This document shows positions 27,109 through 35,187 of a stretch of DNA of 64,000 bases, one piece after another. Each line of letters begins with the position of its first letter. Position 1 is the stretch's first letter. The DNA comes from Zetaproteobacteria bacterium CG_4_9_14_3_um_filter_54_145 (GTDB lineage Bacteria; Pseudomonadota; Zetaproteobacteria; Mariprofundales; Mariprofundaceae), in the NCBI GenBank assembly GCA_002791575.1, contig PFXI01000079.1, positions 1 to 64,000 on the forward strand, written 5' to 3'. Made by a program: the position numbers and the translations under genes. The notes under the pieces were generated by a model that searched no databases, was not told the origin of the DNA, and worked only from the letters and a program-made list of their open reading frames with translations.

Positions 27109-29040
27109 ATGTCTCAAGAAATCGATTCACCCGTGACGGTGACACAAGCAAACCCTTCTGTTGAGGCCGGTGAGGCCGAGGCTAAGCCGCGCAAGCGAGG
27201 CAGGCCACGCAAGCAGGCGGAAGAGAGTGTTGAGGCACCCAAGCCTGCTTCAGAACCTTCTGATGTGAAACCGGCCAAGCCAAGAGTACGTAAAAAAGTG
27301 GTTAAAGCAGTCGTTGCCGCTACGGATGCGCCCGTTGCTGCCATAGTGGACGCGCCGGTTACGACAGCTCCGGCTGAGAAGCCTGCCCGTCGCAGTCGCC
27401 CGGTCAAAGCCAATAGTCAGGCCACGCCACCAAGCAATCAGGCAGAGACAAAGAGCCCTGTTCAGCGCGAACGTGCTGTGCATACTGATACTCAGGGCGA
27501 TAGCCAGACTGTAGTAAACAACAACGAAAAGTCGACTCGAAGAGATCGCCAGAACCATGCGGATAGTGGCGAACAGAATCCGGGTAACAGATCCGATGCA
27601 GCGACACCCAAGGCTCCTGCCAGAATGCAGGACGAGAAGGGCCGCTCACAGTCAGATACAAACGAAGCGGGCCGTCGTGGCAAGTGGCGTAACAAGTCTG
27701 AGCAGCCTGCTCGTCCTGAAAAACCACGTCGCAAACGTGATGATGGTGAAGAGAAGATTTCTGATGAGATGGAAGGCGTGACGCTGAATCTGAAAGAGAT
27801 ATCAGCCAAAACGCCGACAGAGCTACTGGAGCTGGCAGACTCCTATGAGATCGAGAATGCAGCAGGCATGCGCAAGCAGGAACAGGTATCGGCGATCCTG
27901 CGCGGACATGGTCTGCGCGGCGGCACGATTTACAGTGAGGGTGTGCTGGAGATCTTGCCGGACGGATTCGGTTTCCTGCGCTCGCCGGATGCGAACTATC
28001 TCTCCGGTCCCGACGATGTATATGTCTCCACCCATCAGATTCGCCGGTTTTACTTGCGTAAGGGCGATACCGTAGCCGGTGAAATTCGTTCCCCCCGTCG
28101 CGGAGAAAAATACTTTGCGCTGAAAACTGTGGATACTGCCAACGGTGAGCCGCCTGAAGTGGCGCGTACCAAGGTACTGTTTGATAACCTTACGCCCCTC
28201 TACCCGAATGAGCGTTTGAGAATGGAGGTTGATGACCCGACCCATAAGGATATCACCGGTCGCATCATCGATATCGTTTCGCCGATCGGCAAGGGACAGC
28301 GAGCACTGCTGGTGGCGCCGCCGCGTACCGGTAAAACGGTGATGATGCAGTCCATCGCCCACTCCATTGCAGCCAACCATCCGGAAGTTGAACTGATGGT
28401 CTTGCTGATTGATGAGCGGCCGGAAGAGGTGACCGATATGAAGCGGTCAGTGAAGGGTGAGGTAGTATCCTCCACATTTGACGAGCCGGCTCAGCGTCAT
28501 GTGCAGGTTTCCGAGATGGTCATCGAGAAGGCCAAGCGTCTGGTCGAACATGGTCGTGATGTTGTGATACTACTCGATTCCATTACCCGTCTGGCGCGTG
28601 CCTACAACACTGTGGTGCCATCTTCGGGCAAAATTCTGACCGGTGGTGTGGATGCCAACGCACTGCATCGCCCCAAACGCTTTTTCGGTGCGGCTCGTAA
28701 TATTGAAGGCGGCGGCAGCCTGACTATCATTGCCACTGCCCTCGTTGAAACCGGCTCCAAGATGGATGAGGTGATTTTCGAAGAGTTCAAGGGTACCGGC
28801 AATATGGAGATCAGGCTGGACCGCAAACTGACCGACAAACGCGTGTTCCCGGCCATTGATATCGCACCATCCGGCACCCGCAAGGAAGAGTTGCTGACGC
28901 CGCGCGAGGATCTGCAAAAGGTGTGGATACTGCGCAAGATACTCTCACCCATGGGTACGGTTGATGCCATGGAATTCCTCATCGACAAGTTGGGCGCGAC
29001 AAAGAGCAATGCTGAATTCTTTGACCGGATGAATCAGTAA
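27109..29040 (+). CDS. rho: transcription termination factor Rho with long basic N-terminal extension
   Basis: 643 residues from the ATG at 27109 (TGGAG six bases upstream), versus about 420 in E. coli. Residues 1-220 are low-complexity, rich in Lys, Arg, Ala, Pro and Glu, with an AT-hook-like KRGRPRK. The canonical Rho starts near 221: RNA-binding domain with GFGFLRS, then the ATPase with Walker [18 protein letters not shown] and the [11 protein letters not shown] segment. Rho is the RNA-driven hexameric helicase that ends transcription. Inserted or extended N-termini occur in other phyla and can add RNA-binding or phase-separating ability. The gene stands alone behind its own promoter. Confidence 0.95.
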   Translation: MSQEIDSPVTVTQANPSVEAGEAEAKPRKRGRPRKQAEESVEAPKPASEPSDVKPAKPRVRKKVVKAVVAATDAPVAAIVDAPVTTAPAEKPARRSRPVKANSQATPPSNQAETKSPVQRERAVHTDTQGDSQTVVNNNEKSTRRDRQNHADSGEQNPGNRSDAATPKAPARMQDEKGRSQSDTNEAGRRGKWRNKSEQPARPEKPRRKRDDGEEKISDEMEGVTLNLKEISAKTPTELLELADSYEIENAAGMRKQEQVSAILRGHGLRGGTIYSEGVLEILPDGFGFLRSPDANYLSGPDDVYVSTHQIRRFYLRKGDTVAGEIRSPRRGEKYFALKTVDTANGEPPEVARTKVLFDNLTPLYPNERLRMEVDDPTHKDITGRIIDIVSPIGKGQRALLVAPPRTGKTVMMQSIAHSIAANHPEVELMVLLIDERPEEVTDMKRSVKGEVVSSTFDEPAQRHVQVSEMVIEKAKRLVEHGRDVVILLDSITRLARAYNTVVPSSGKILTGGVDANALHRPKRFFGAARNIEGGGSLTIIATALVETGSKMDEVIFEEFKGTGNMEIRLDRKLTDKRVFPAIDIAPSGTRKEELLTPREDLQKVWILRKILSPMGTVDAMEFLIDKLGATKSNAEFFDRMNQ

Positions 29041-29056
29041 TATTTGCTGTGTGGGG

Positions 29057-29097
29057 CAGGAGTAAGGTGTGGCACTCGCCTTGCTCCTGACTTTATT
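29057..29097. terminator. terminator hairpin between rho and the convergent HAD gene
   Basis: CAGGAGTAAGGTG pairs with CGCCTTGCTCCTG (13 base pairs, two G-U) around a seven-base loop, followed by ACTTTATT. It lies 17 bases after the rho stop and just before the convergent gene end, so it may serve both strands. Confidence 0.5.
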
Positions 29098-29108
29098 ACA
29101 CCGCCTTT

Positions 29109-29738
29109 CTAACTTACCTTTAACGCATCCGGCAGGTTGTGAAAGCGGGGGATATGATAATCCCATTCACCACTCGCCTCGTGGCATATATGCACGGTTT
29201 TGCAACCCAGTTCGCGTGCGGCTGCCAGATTGTCGGCCATATCGTCCACGACCAGCGTGCGTGCAGGCACGCTGGCTTCCATTGAGATCAGTCTGCTCAG
29301 TGTTTCCGCTGAGGGCTTCGGAATATAGTGATTGAACCGGATGTCGTAGATGCGCTGGAAGTGATGCGCAATGCCAAGGGCATCCAGAATGCGCCCGGCA
29401 TGTTCATGGATGCCATTGGTATGGATCACCTTGCGGCCAGGTAAGCGCCCGAGGGCTGCATCAAGTGCAGGATCCGGCTGCAGAATTTCATGCGCATTTA
29501 TATCATGCACATCGTGCAGAAATGGCTCAGCCTCCATACCGTGGTGCAGCATCATGCCGCGAAGTGTGGTGCCGTACTCCTGCCAGTATTTGACTCTGAG
29601 GCGGTCTGCCTCGCTATGATCCACACCCAGCTCATTGGCGACAAAGGCGGTCATACGTTTGTCCATACGTGCAAAGACGCCTGAATCGGCGGCATAGAGT
29701 GTGTTGTCCAGATCAATAACAGCTAAATCAAATGGCAT
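29109..29738 (-). CDS. HAD-superfamily pyrimidine 5'-nucleotidase-like phosphatase
   Basis: 209 residues. HAD motif I is DLDNTLY (nucleophile D9, acid D11), motif II HTNG, motif III Lys in PKP and motif IV VVDDMADN. The cap segment with LRVKYWQEYGTTLRG is typical of the SDT1/pyrimidine 5'-nucleotidase subgroup. It probably removes phosphate from a small metabolite such as a nucleotide. The exact substrate cannot be read. It is followed downstream by rho on the opposite strand. Confidence 0.8.
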   Translation of the reverse strand: MPFDLAVIDLDNTLYAADSGVFARMDKRMTAFVANELGVDHSEADRLRVKYWQEYGTTLRGMMLHHGMEAEPFLHDVHDINAHEILQPDPALDAALGRLPGRKVIHTNGIHEHAGRILDALGIAHHFQRIYDIRFNHYIPKPSAETLSRLISMEASVPARTLVVDDMADNLAAARELGCKTVHICHEASGEWDYHIPRFHNLPDALKVS

Positions 29739-29747
29739 GGGGTGATG

Positions 29748-29771
29748 CTAGCAGGGGAGTTGCTCTGCTAG
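29748..29771 (-). terminator. hairpin downstream of the SRP RNA gene
   Basis: CTAGCAG pairs with CTGCTAG around a ten-base loop, ten bases beyond the 3' end of the SRP RNA gene. No T-run follows on the minus strand, so its role as terminator or processing signal is uncertain. Confidence 0.35.
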
Positions 29772-29780
29772 TAGTAGTGC

Positions 29781-29890
29781 GCCGTCCGGGCCAAACGAAA
29801 CCGCAACGCGTGTCGACCCGCTGCCGCTGCTTCCTTCCGGATCTGACGGGGTTCACGGGGGTTCACCGTGCGGGGCTCAACCCGGACGAC
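29781..29890 (-). ncRNA. ffs: signal recognition particle RNA (4.5S type)
   Basis: On this strand the sequence contains AGATCCGGAAGGAAGCAGC, the universally conserved SRP RNA helix 8 with its GGAA tetraloop and Ffh-binding internal loop. The ends GTCGTCCGGG and CCCGGACGGC pair over ten bases, giving a closed 110-base rod like the small 4.5S RNA of E. coli (114 bases). It binds Ffh and targets membrane proteins to FtsY. A promoter could not be identified with confidence. Confidence 0.93.
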
Positions 29891-29898
29891 ACCTGGGT

Positions 29899-30065
29899 TC
29901 CACTTGTGTGGAAACTGGTGGTGAGATCTGTGATCTCATTAAACTCAAGATATTGGTATGCTGAGAGGGATTGATTCGGATCATCCATGATCCTCACCCT
30001 TCGGGCAGTCTGGCGACTGTCTAAATCGGCAATCGTGCCGATTTATCGAACCCAGTTCAGGGTTC
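29899..30065. repeat. series of short unrelated hairpins between SRP RNA and tRNA-Ser
   Basis: Successive perfect or near-perfect inverted repeats fill this gap: TCCAC/GTGGA at 29899-29912, TGAGATC/GATCTCA at 29922-29938, GGATCAT/ATGATCC at 29978-29993, an imperfect GGCAGTC/GACTGTC near 30003-30021, AAATCGGCA/TGCCGATTT at 30023-30044 and GAACCC/GGGTTC at 30048-30065. The stems differ in sequence, so this is not a simple repeat family. No open frame of substance is here. It may be a structured transcript leading into the SRP RNA or a cluster of processing sites. Confidence 0.6.
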
Positions 30066-30086
30066 TCTCAAGCCTTCTAATCTCGA

Positions 30087-30128
30087 GTTTAAATGAACGG
30101 GGCGCTAAAGCGCTCCGTTCGTTTAAAC
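30087..30128 (-). terminator. strong hairpin after tRNA-Ser
   Basis: A 19-base stem with one mismatch region (GTTTAAACGAACGGAGCGC with its complement) closes on a TTTA loop, immediately 3' of the tRNA CCA end. It probably terminates or protects the tRNA precursor. The flanking AT-rich arms replace a classical T-run. Confidence 0.55.
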
Positions 30129-30218
30129 TGGCGGAGAGAGAGGGATTCGAACCCTCGGTACGCTTTCACGTACACACGCTTTCCAGGCGTGCTCCTTCGA
30201 CCGCTCAGACATCTCTCC
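30129..30218 (-). tRNA. tRNA-Ser (anticodon GGA)
   Basis: 90 bases. The acceptor starts GGAGAGAT and the gene ends with an encoded CCA. The anticodon loop CTGGAAA gives GGA, reading UCC/UCU. A long variable arm (GTGTACGTGAAAGCGTAC region) is typical of serine tRNAs, and the T loop GGTTCGAATCC is present. Confidence 0.96.
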
Positions 30219-30242
30219 GGTTCCCTTTTTACGGGGCGGCGG

Positions 30243-30271
30243 ATAGTAAGGTTCAACGATCCGATCCGCAA
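30243..30271 (-). promoter_or_regulatory. promoter of tRNA-Ser
   Basis: On the minus strand TTGCGG, a 17-base spacer and TACTAT form a good sigma-70 promoter about 25 bases upstream of the tRNA 5' end, followed by a GC-rich discriminator (CCGCCGCCCCG) as expected for a stringently controlled stable RNA. Confidence 0.55.
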
Positions 30272-30284
30272 GGAAGATTTAGTT

Positions 30285-32222
30285 TTACGCTTGCAGCGAC
30301 GCAGGTTCACCGAAGTAGTAGCCCTGCATAACATTAATGCCCAGCGCCTGCATGGCTTCTGCATCAGCCGCTGTTTCTATCTGTTCTGCGATGACTTCTA
30401 TATCCAGTCCGTGGGCAATATCGGTCACTGTTTGCAGGAAGAAGCGGTTGTCACTGTTGACCGTGATGTCGCGGGTATAGCTGCCGCTGAGTTTGATATA
30501 GTCCACTTTCAGCTGGCGCAGGGCCTGGAATGAGCTGAGTCGGGTGCCAAAATGCTCCATGACGACTTTGCCCCGGTGAGCATGAACCAGCGTGATGAAT
30601 GCTGCCGCCTGCGTGATATCTTGCAGCAGCCCGTGCTCACTGATCTCAAACAACAGCTGGTCGCCCAGGCCGGCATGTTGAAGGTAGTGCTGCTCCAGCC
30701 AGTGGTTGAACGTTGGGCTTCTGATGGAGTGCGGAGAGAGGTTGACGGCCAGTGGGGAGTGTTTGCCCTTATGTGCTTCAATCAGAGCGCTTGCCTGCAT
30801 GATGGTGAGTTGATCCAGTGACTCATTCAAGCCCAGCCTGTCAGCCATGGCGGAAAAGATGCCGGGAGCAATATCACTATCTGCCTGATCACGAATGCGA
30901 ATCAGTATTTCACTGTATACCACCTGGTGTTGCCGGTTTAGAACCGGCTGTGCCAATAGCCGGATGCTGTTACTCTGTATGGCCTTCTCGATCAGCTGTT
31001 TCCAGGCGATATTGCCCTGCGCCGCACTTGTCTTATTCTGGACCGCGTAGCTGTTACCGCCGCTATGGCTGGCTGTTGCAAGGGCGGCATCGGCATCGAC
31101 CATGATCTCACTGATGCGACTGTCATGATGAAACAGGGCTATGCCGGTATGGGCCAGCTCCACAACACCTGTTGTATCGGCCAGCTCAATCACCGCGCTA
31201 CTGATCGCCTGGCCTGCCTCATGCGCCAGCGTGATATCTGTCTGTGGCAAAATGACGGCAAAATCAGTGCCGGTGATACGGGCAACCGTGGCCATGTGCC
31301 AGGAGGCCGCGGTCACACTCAGCTTGTTTGCGATATCGATCAGCAGGTCATCACCGGCTTGTATGCCATGTTGTCGGTTATAATCGGCAAAACCGCTGAT
31401 ACGAATGATGGCAAGAGAGCCTGCTCCGCCCTGTTCCCGATCATGAATCGCATGTTCGAGCATGGCATTAAATGCCCGGCGATTGGCCAGGCCGGTCAAT
31501 GGATCGGCGAGTGCATCCCTGCGCATCTGCTCAGCACGCTCGCTAAGCTTGCTGATGATACTCTTTAGCTTGGCCGACATCCTGTTCATCGCCAGCACCA
31601 TGCGTTTCAATTCGCGAGTCCGCGGAATTTGCCCCACAATCGGAAAGTCTCTTTCACAGATAGCCAGTGCCTGATCCTCCACGGCCTTTAGCGGGCGCAG
31701 TATGGCTCTGAGAATCGATAACACGGCAATCATGGATACAAGAAATGCGAGCAATGACCATAACAGTGTTTGTTGCGTAGTTTCCCACAGTTTTTTATAG
31801 GCAAAGCCGGGATGGGCGACAAGGGTGAGTCGACCAGCCTGGATCCAGCCGGTGGTAATGATCGACTCTGCATGCGGCGTTTGCAGATTCAGGTGCTCAA
31901 TAAACCATTGCGGCACACCTTCGATACGTGATGTGTTCTCACGCTCAATCAACACCTTGCCGGACATTTTGCTTAGAGATAGCGACTTGTAATAGCCGCT
32001 GTCGAATACGGCATTGATCATCGTATCCATAGCCGCTACATCTCCACGCTGCAGGTGCGGCACCAGTGACAGACCGAGAGAGTTCGCGGTATTCTGCGTC
32101 TGGGTGGCCAGCTGCAGCATCAGGTAAGAGCGGGTGTTCTCCACGGAAATCCAGAATGTGCCTGAGAAAATGAGCAGGAAGGTGATGGAAATGAGGGTGA
32201 TCAGTTGACGGGACAGTGTCAT
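30285..32222 (-). CDS. lapD: LapD-like c-di-GMP receptor, degenerate GGDEF-EAL
   Basis: 645 residues. A membrane helix (8-27), a periplasmic LapD/MoxY-type domain (28-150) and a second helix (about 152-172) are followed by HAMP, GGDEF and EAL domains. The GGDEF signature is replaced by RITGTDF, and the EAL motif region reads SEILIRI, so neither synthesis nor hydrolysis of c-di-GMP is expected. That is the pattern of LapD, which binds c-di-GMP and sequesters the periplasmic protease LapG. AGGAG lies before the ATG and overlaps the end of lapG. The tRNA-Ser promoter follows its stop. Confidence 0.88.
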   Translation of the reverse strand: MTLSRQLITLISITFLLIFSGTFWISVENTRSYLMLQLATQTQNTANSLGLSLVPHLQRGDVAAMDTMINAVFDSGYYKSLSLSKMSGKVLIERENTSRIEGVPQWFIEHLNLQTPHAESIITTGWIQAGRLTLVAHPGFAYKKLWETTQQTLLWSLLAFLVSMIAVLSILRAILRPLKAVEDQALAICERDFPIVGQIPRTRELKRMVLAMNRMSAKLKSIISKLSERAEQMRRDALADPLTGLANRRAFNAMLEHAIHDREQGGAGSLAIIRISGFADYNRQHGIQAGDDLLIDIANKLSVTAASWHMATVARITGTDFAVILPQTDITLAHEAGQAISSAVIELADTTGVVELAHTGIALFHHDSRISEIMVDADAALATASHSGGNSYAVQNKTSAAQGNIAWKQLIEKAIQSNSIRLLAQPVLNRQHQVVYSEILIRIRDQADSDIAPGIFSAMADRLGLNESLDQLTIMQASALIEAHKGKHSPLAVNLSPHSIRSPTFNHWLEQHYLQHAGLGDQLLFEISEHGLLQDITQAAAFITLVHAHRGKVVMEHFGTRLSSFQALRQLKVDYIKLSGSYTRDITVNSDNRFFLQTVTDIAHGLDIEVIAEQIETAADAEAMQALGINVMQGYYFGEPASLQA

Positions 32223-32231
32223 ATTCGTCTC

Positions 32232-32927
32232 CTATTGTGTCATGCTTTTGGCAGTAAAACTGTGTCCACGCTGGCGTTCCTGCTGCATACGCAGGTTTAA
32301 ATCACGCCACAGGTTGATGCGTTGCGAGCCGCCGGCAACTTTACGTCCCTGACCGCGCTCTTTGGACATCCACAGGTTATTACCGTTAAAGCTGTAAACA
32401 GGTAGCAGGTCGGTTCGGCGGTATGCCGGTTCAATGGCGGGAATAAGATTATCCAGAATCAGGGGATCGCTTTCCGGGGTTTCATACCAGGCGAGCACCA
32501 TATGGGCCTGGTTCAGGTTGAGTGCCTTGACATAGGTGATGCGCAAATGCTCATCGGGTACCCCCATCTCGCGCAGGGTAAAATACTTGGCGATAGAAAA
32601 ATCCTCGCAATCACCACCATTGGTGGCTAAAAACTCAACCGGTGTGGCCCAGTAATCTGATCTGTGCCAATGCTGCTGGTCTGAGACAAAGTTCATGCGG
32701 TTGAAGAAAGCATTGACGGATTCGATGCGCTCCGCCTCGCTACTATGGCTTGTCTCTTCGGTTTCAATCAGTTGCTGCCAGTCGAGCACCCGTTGTTTGG
32801 CACTGCTGCCGTATTGCTGCTCGATCTGGGCAAGAAACGCAGGCGAAAAGCCGCCGTTGCCTGCTGTAACAGTCGTGGTTGCAAGCACCAGCGTCAAAAG
32901 CAGGAGGTGTTGAAAAAGTTTCACCAT
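32232..32927 (-). CDS. lapG: LapG-like periplasmic cysteine protease
   Basis: 231 residues from the ATG at 32927, chosen because it starts a clean signal peptide (VKLFQHLLLLTLVLATTTVTA); a TTG at 32969 has a better ribosome site but would bury it. The transglutaminase-like fold shows catalytic C107 in GGDCEDF, H142 in AHMVLAW and an Asp near ILDN. LapG cleaves the N-terminus of large surface adhesins, releasing cells from biofilm when LapD lets it go at low c-di-GMP. The adhesin and its exporter are not in this window. Confidence 0.88.
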   Translation of the reverse strand: MVKLFQHLLLLTLVLATTTVTAGNGGFSPAFLAQIEQQYGSSAKQRVLDWQQLIETEETSHSSEAERIESVNAFFNRMNFVSDQQHWHRSDYWATPVEFLATNGGDCEDFSIAKYFTLREMGVPDEHLRITYVKALNLNQAHMVLAWYETPESDPLILDNLIPAIEPAYRRTDLLPVYSFNGNNLWMSKERGQGRKVAGGSQRINLWRDLNLRMQQERQRGHSFTAKSMTQ

Positions 32928-33025
32928 GGTGACAAGAAGAGGTCGCTCGGAATAGGGATTCTCCTGCAATACGCGTTCAACGTGAGTTTACATTTATAGC
33001 AGGAATCGGGCCATACAGAAAGGGG

Positions 33026-33065
33026 CTGCAAACAAAACGATGGCGGGAGCAAGCTCCCGCCATCG
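33026..33065 (-). terminator. Rho-independent terminator of the flagellar operon
   Basis: CGATGGCGGGAGC pairs with GCTCCCGCCATCG, giving a perfect stem of about 12 base pairs, and TTTTGTTTG follows on the minus strand. It lies 27 bases after the flgE stop, ending the fliK-flgD-flgE transcript. Confidence 0.85.
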
Positions 33066-33091
33066 CGGTCAGATTATCAGTGATTCAGCGA

Positions 33092-34492
33092 TTAACGCTT
33101 CAGCTGCATCAACGATGAAAGCATCTGGTCTGTGGTCAGAATGGTTTTGGAGTTTGCTTCATAACCACGCTGAACAACGATCAGCTTTACGAATTCAGCC
33201 GCCAGATCCACATTCGACTGCTCGAGCCCGTACGGTGTGATTGTACCCATACCACCATTGCCCGGTTTCTCCAGCACAGGTGTGCCGGACTGAATGGTCT
33301 CCTGCATCAGGTTACCACCGACATGATTGAGCACAGCATCATTAGGGAATTTGGCCAGTGCGACCTGGAACAGGGCACGGCGCTGACCGTTAGTAAAGGA
33401 GCCGAAAACGGTTCCGGAGGAGTCTGTGTTCAAGGTGTCCAGGAAGCCTGCTGCATAACCGTCTTTTGTCACCTGACGGGTGGCAAAGGCACCGGCCATC
33501 TGTACGGTTGCATCCAGACCCGTGCCGGTAATACCCTGGGCATCGGCCGTTGCAACAGGGTAGAGGGCGCCCTGGCCGGATGCATTACCGAAGTTCAGGG
33601 TGATGGTACTGGCGGCAGCACCAGTCCAGTTAAATGTGGCTGGGGGAGCATTCTCCTGCACCAGTTCACCGGCCGGGCCGAACACCAGGCTCTGCGTACC
33701 GATGGCTGTTACGATGCCACCCGCAACCGTGGATGCGGTAGGTGTTCCTACCTCTGTAGGTGTGCCGGCGGTGCCACCCACAAGGTCGGCGCCATCCACT
33801 GAGGTATGGTAGTCCCATACATTATTGCCGGCAGCATCCTGTCCCATGCGGGTAAACTGCTGACTTACGACATGGGTTGCACCGAGAGCATCGAAAACGG
33901 TGACATCGGATTTGAAGTGGAATGTTGCCGGATCAGCCGGGTTGAAGATCGTGCCTACAGGCAGAGCCGGTGCAGTGGAGTCCAGTGTAAGAGCCGAGGT
34001 AACATTGGCTGTAGATTTTGCCTGGGCAGCCAGATTGCCGAACGAGAGGTCGGTGGCGCTGCCAATGGCTTTGCCTGAGAGAGAGTCGATAGCATAGCCC
34101 TGTACAATATTGCCGCCGCCGTCAATCAGATTGAAGTTTTTGTCCAGCTGAAAAGATCCGGCACGGCTGTAGCTGGTCTGGTTGGTTGCAGGATCCCGCA
34201 ATGCAAACAAGCCATTGCCGTTAATAGCCATGTCTGTTGCGCTGGATGTGTTTTGAATGGATCCCTGTATCTGATTACGGGTGATGGTGCCGATTTTTAC
34301 ACCATTACCGACCTGCTGAGAACCAGTGCTGGAGACACCAATGGTCTGTGCCAGTACATCCGTGAATGTGACGCTTTGACTTTTGAAGCCGATGGAGTTG
34401 ACGTTGGCAATGTTGTCACCTACGACACGCACGGCTTCACCGAAAGATGTTAAACCGCTGGCTCCTGCAAATAATGCATTATAAATACCCAT
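33092..34492 (-). CDS. flgE: flagellar hook protein FlgE
   Basis: 466 residues. The N-terminal rod/hook signature (LFAGASGLTSFGEAVRVVGDNIANVNSIGFKS) and the C-terminal coiled segment (LEQSNVDLAAEFVKLIVVQRGYEANSKTI, shown only in part by families) flank a variable middle exposed on the hook. It polymerises on the FlgD cap to form the universal joint. It is last in the operon after fliK and flgD, a normal order, and a strong terminator follows. Confidence 0.95.
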   Translation of the reverse strand: MGIYNALFAGASGLTSFGEAVRVVGDNIANVNSIGFKSQSVTFTDVLAQTIGVSSTGSQQVGNGVKIGTITRNQIQGSIQNTSSATDMAINGNGLFALRDPATNQTSYSRAGSFQLDKNFNLIDGGGNIVQGYAIDSLSGKAIGSATDLSFGNLAAQAKSTANVTSALTLDSTAPALPVGTIFNPADPATFHFKSDVTVFDALGATHVVSQQFTRMGQDAAGNNVWDYHTSVDGADLVGGTAGTPTEVGTPTASTVAGGIVTAIGTQSLVFGPAGELVQENAPPATFNWTGAAASTITLNFGNASGQGALYPVATADAQGITGTGLDATVQMAGAFATRQVTKDGYAAGFLDTLNTDSSGTVFGSFTNGQRRALFQVALAKFPNDAVLNHVGGNLMQETIQSGTPVLEKPGNGGMGTITPYGLEQSNVDLAAEFVKLIVVQRGYEANSKTILTTDQMLSSLMQLKR

Positions 34493-34515
34493 GATAGTCT
34501 CCTTTTATTCCTGTT

Positions 34516-35178
34516 TTATAGTCTTATTTCAGTGATGTTGGCTTGCGTGCTGGCAATGCCACCAATGATCATTGTTGTACCGCTTGCTGAGAAACGAACC
34601 GCGTCGACAATGCCGGACTGTTCGATATGCGACGTGACGGTACTGCCCTGGGTGTCTGTGGCCTGAACATCAAGGGTATAGTTTCCCTGAGCTGCTGTTG
34701 CACCACTGTCTGTGATGCCATTCCAGCTTATGTTACTGCTGCCGGCAGGCAGGTTGCTCAGGTTGATTGTACGCACCGCAGCACCTGTGCTGTCGAGCAC
34801 GGTGACCTGAGCCTGTGCCGCGGGATAATCAGCAACGATAGAAAAATTCGATGGCGAACCATTAAAGTTAATCTGGTTCTGCTGGACGGTGACGTTTTTA
34901 CCAAGGTAGCTGGCTCCACCGGCGGATGATGTCGCCTGCGTACCGCCGGCATCTACCAGTTGTTGCAGCAGTGTGTTGCTGCTGGTCTGTTGCTCGACCA
35001 TGTTGAACTGTGCCAGCTGACTGGACATCTGGGTCGGGTCCTGTGGTTTGAGCGGGTTCTGATACTGCATCTGGGCGACCAGCAGTTTCAGGAAGATATC
35101 CTTCTGGCCCAGATCGTTTTGTTTGGTAGCTGCCGGCTGGGAAGCTGTGCCGGCGGCAGTGGCTGTAGGCGTAAGCAT
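34516..35178 (-). CDS. flgD: flagellar hook cap/scaffold protein FlgD
   Basis: 220 residues. The N-terminal secretion and assembly region contains DIFLKLLVAQMQYQNPLKP, diagnostic of FlgD; the C-terminal half is the FlgD Ig-like/tudor region (TVLDSTGAAVRTINLSNLP, GNYTLDVQATD). It caps the growing hook and directs FlgE assembly. GGAGGA lies before the ATG. Confidence 0.94.
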   Translation of the reverse strand: MLTPTATAAGTASQPAATKQNDLGQKDIFLKLLVAQMQYQNPLKPQDPTQMSSQLAQFNMVEQQTSSNTLLQQLVDAGGTQATSSAGGASYLGKNVTVQQNQINFNGSPSNFSIVADYPAAQAQVTVLDSTGAAVRTINLSNLPAGSSNISWNGITDSGATAAQGNYTLDVQATDTQGSTVTSHIEQSGIVDAVRFSASGTTMIIGGIASTQANITEIRL

Positions 35179-35187
35179 CGTCTCCTC

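Noticed and set aside
30022-30044. sigma-28 promoter reading TAAA ... GCCGAT
   Set aside because: The spacing is four bases too short, and the sequence is better explained as the perfect AAATCGGCA/TGCCGATTT hairpin.
29987-30331. 114-codon open frame on + containing REGFEPSVRFHVHTLSRRAP
   Set aside because: It reads antisense through tRNA-Ser and the hairpin region. Peptides of this kind are a well-known false prediction opposite tRNA-Ser genes. The overlapping frame at 30093-30533 and the minus-strand one at 30089-30364 fail for the same reason.
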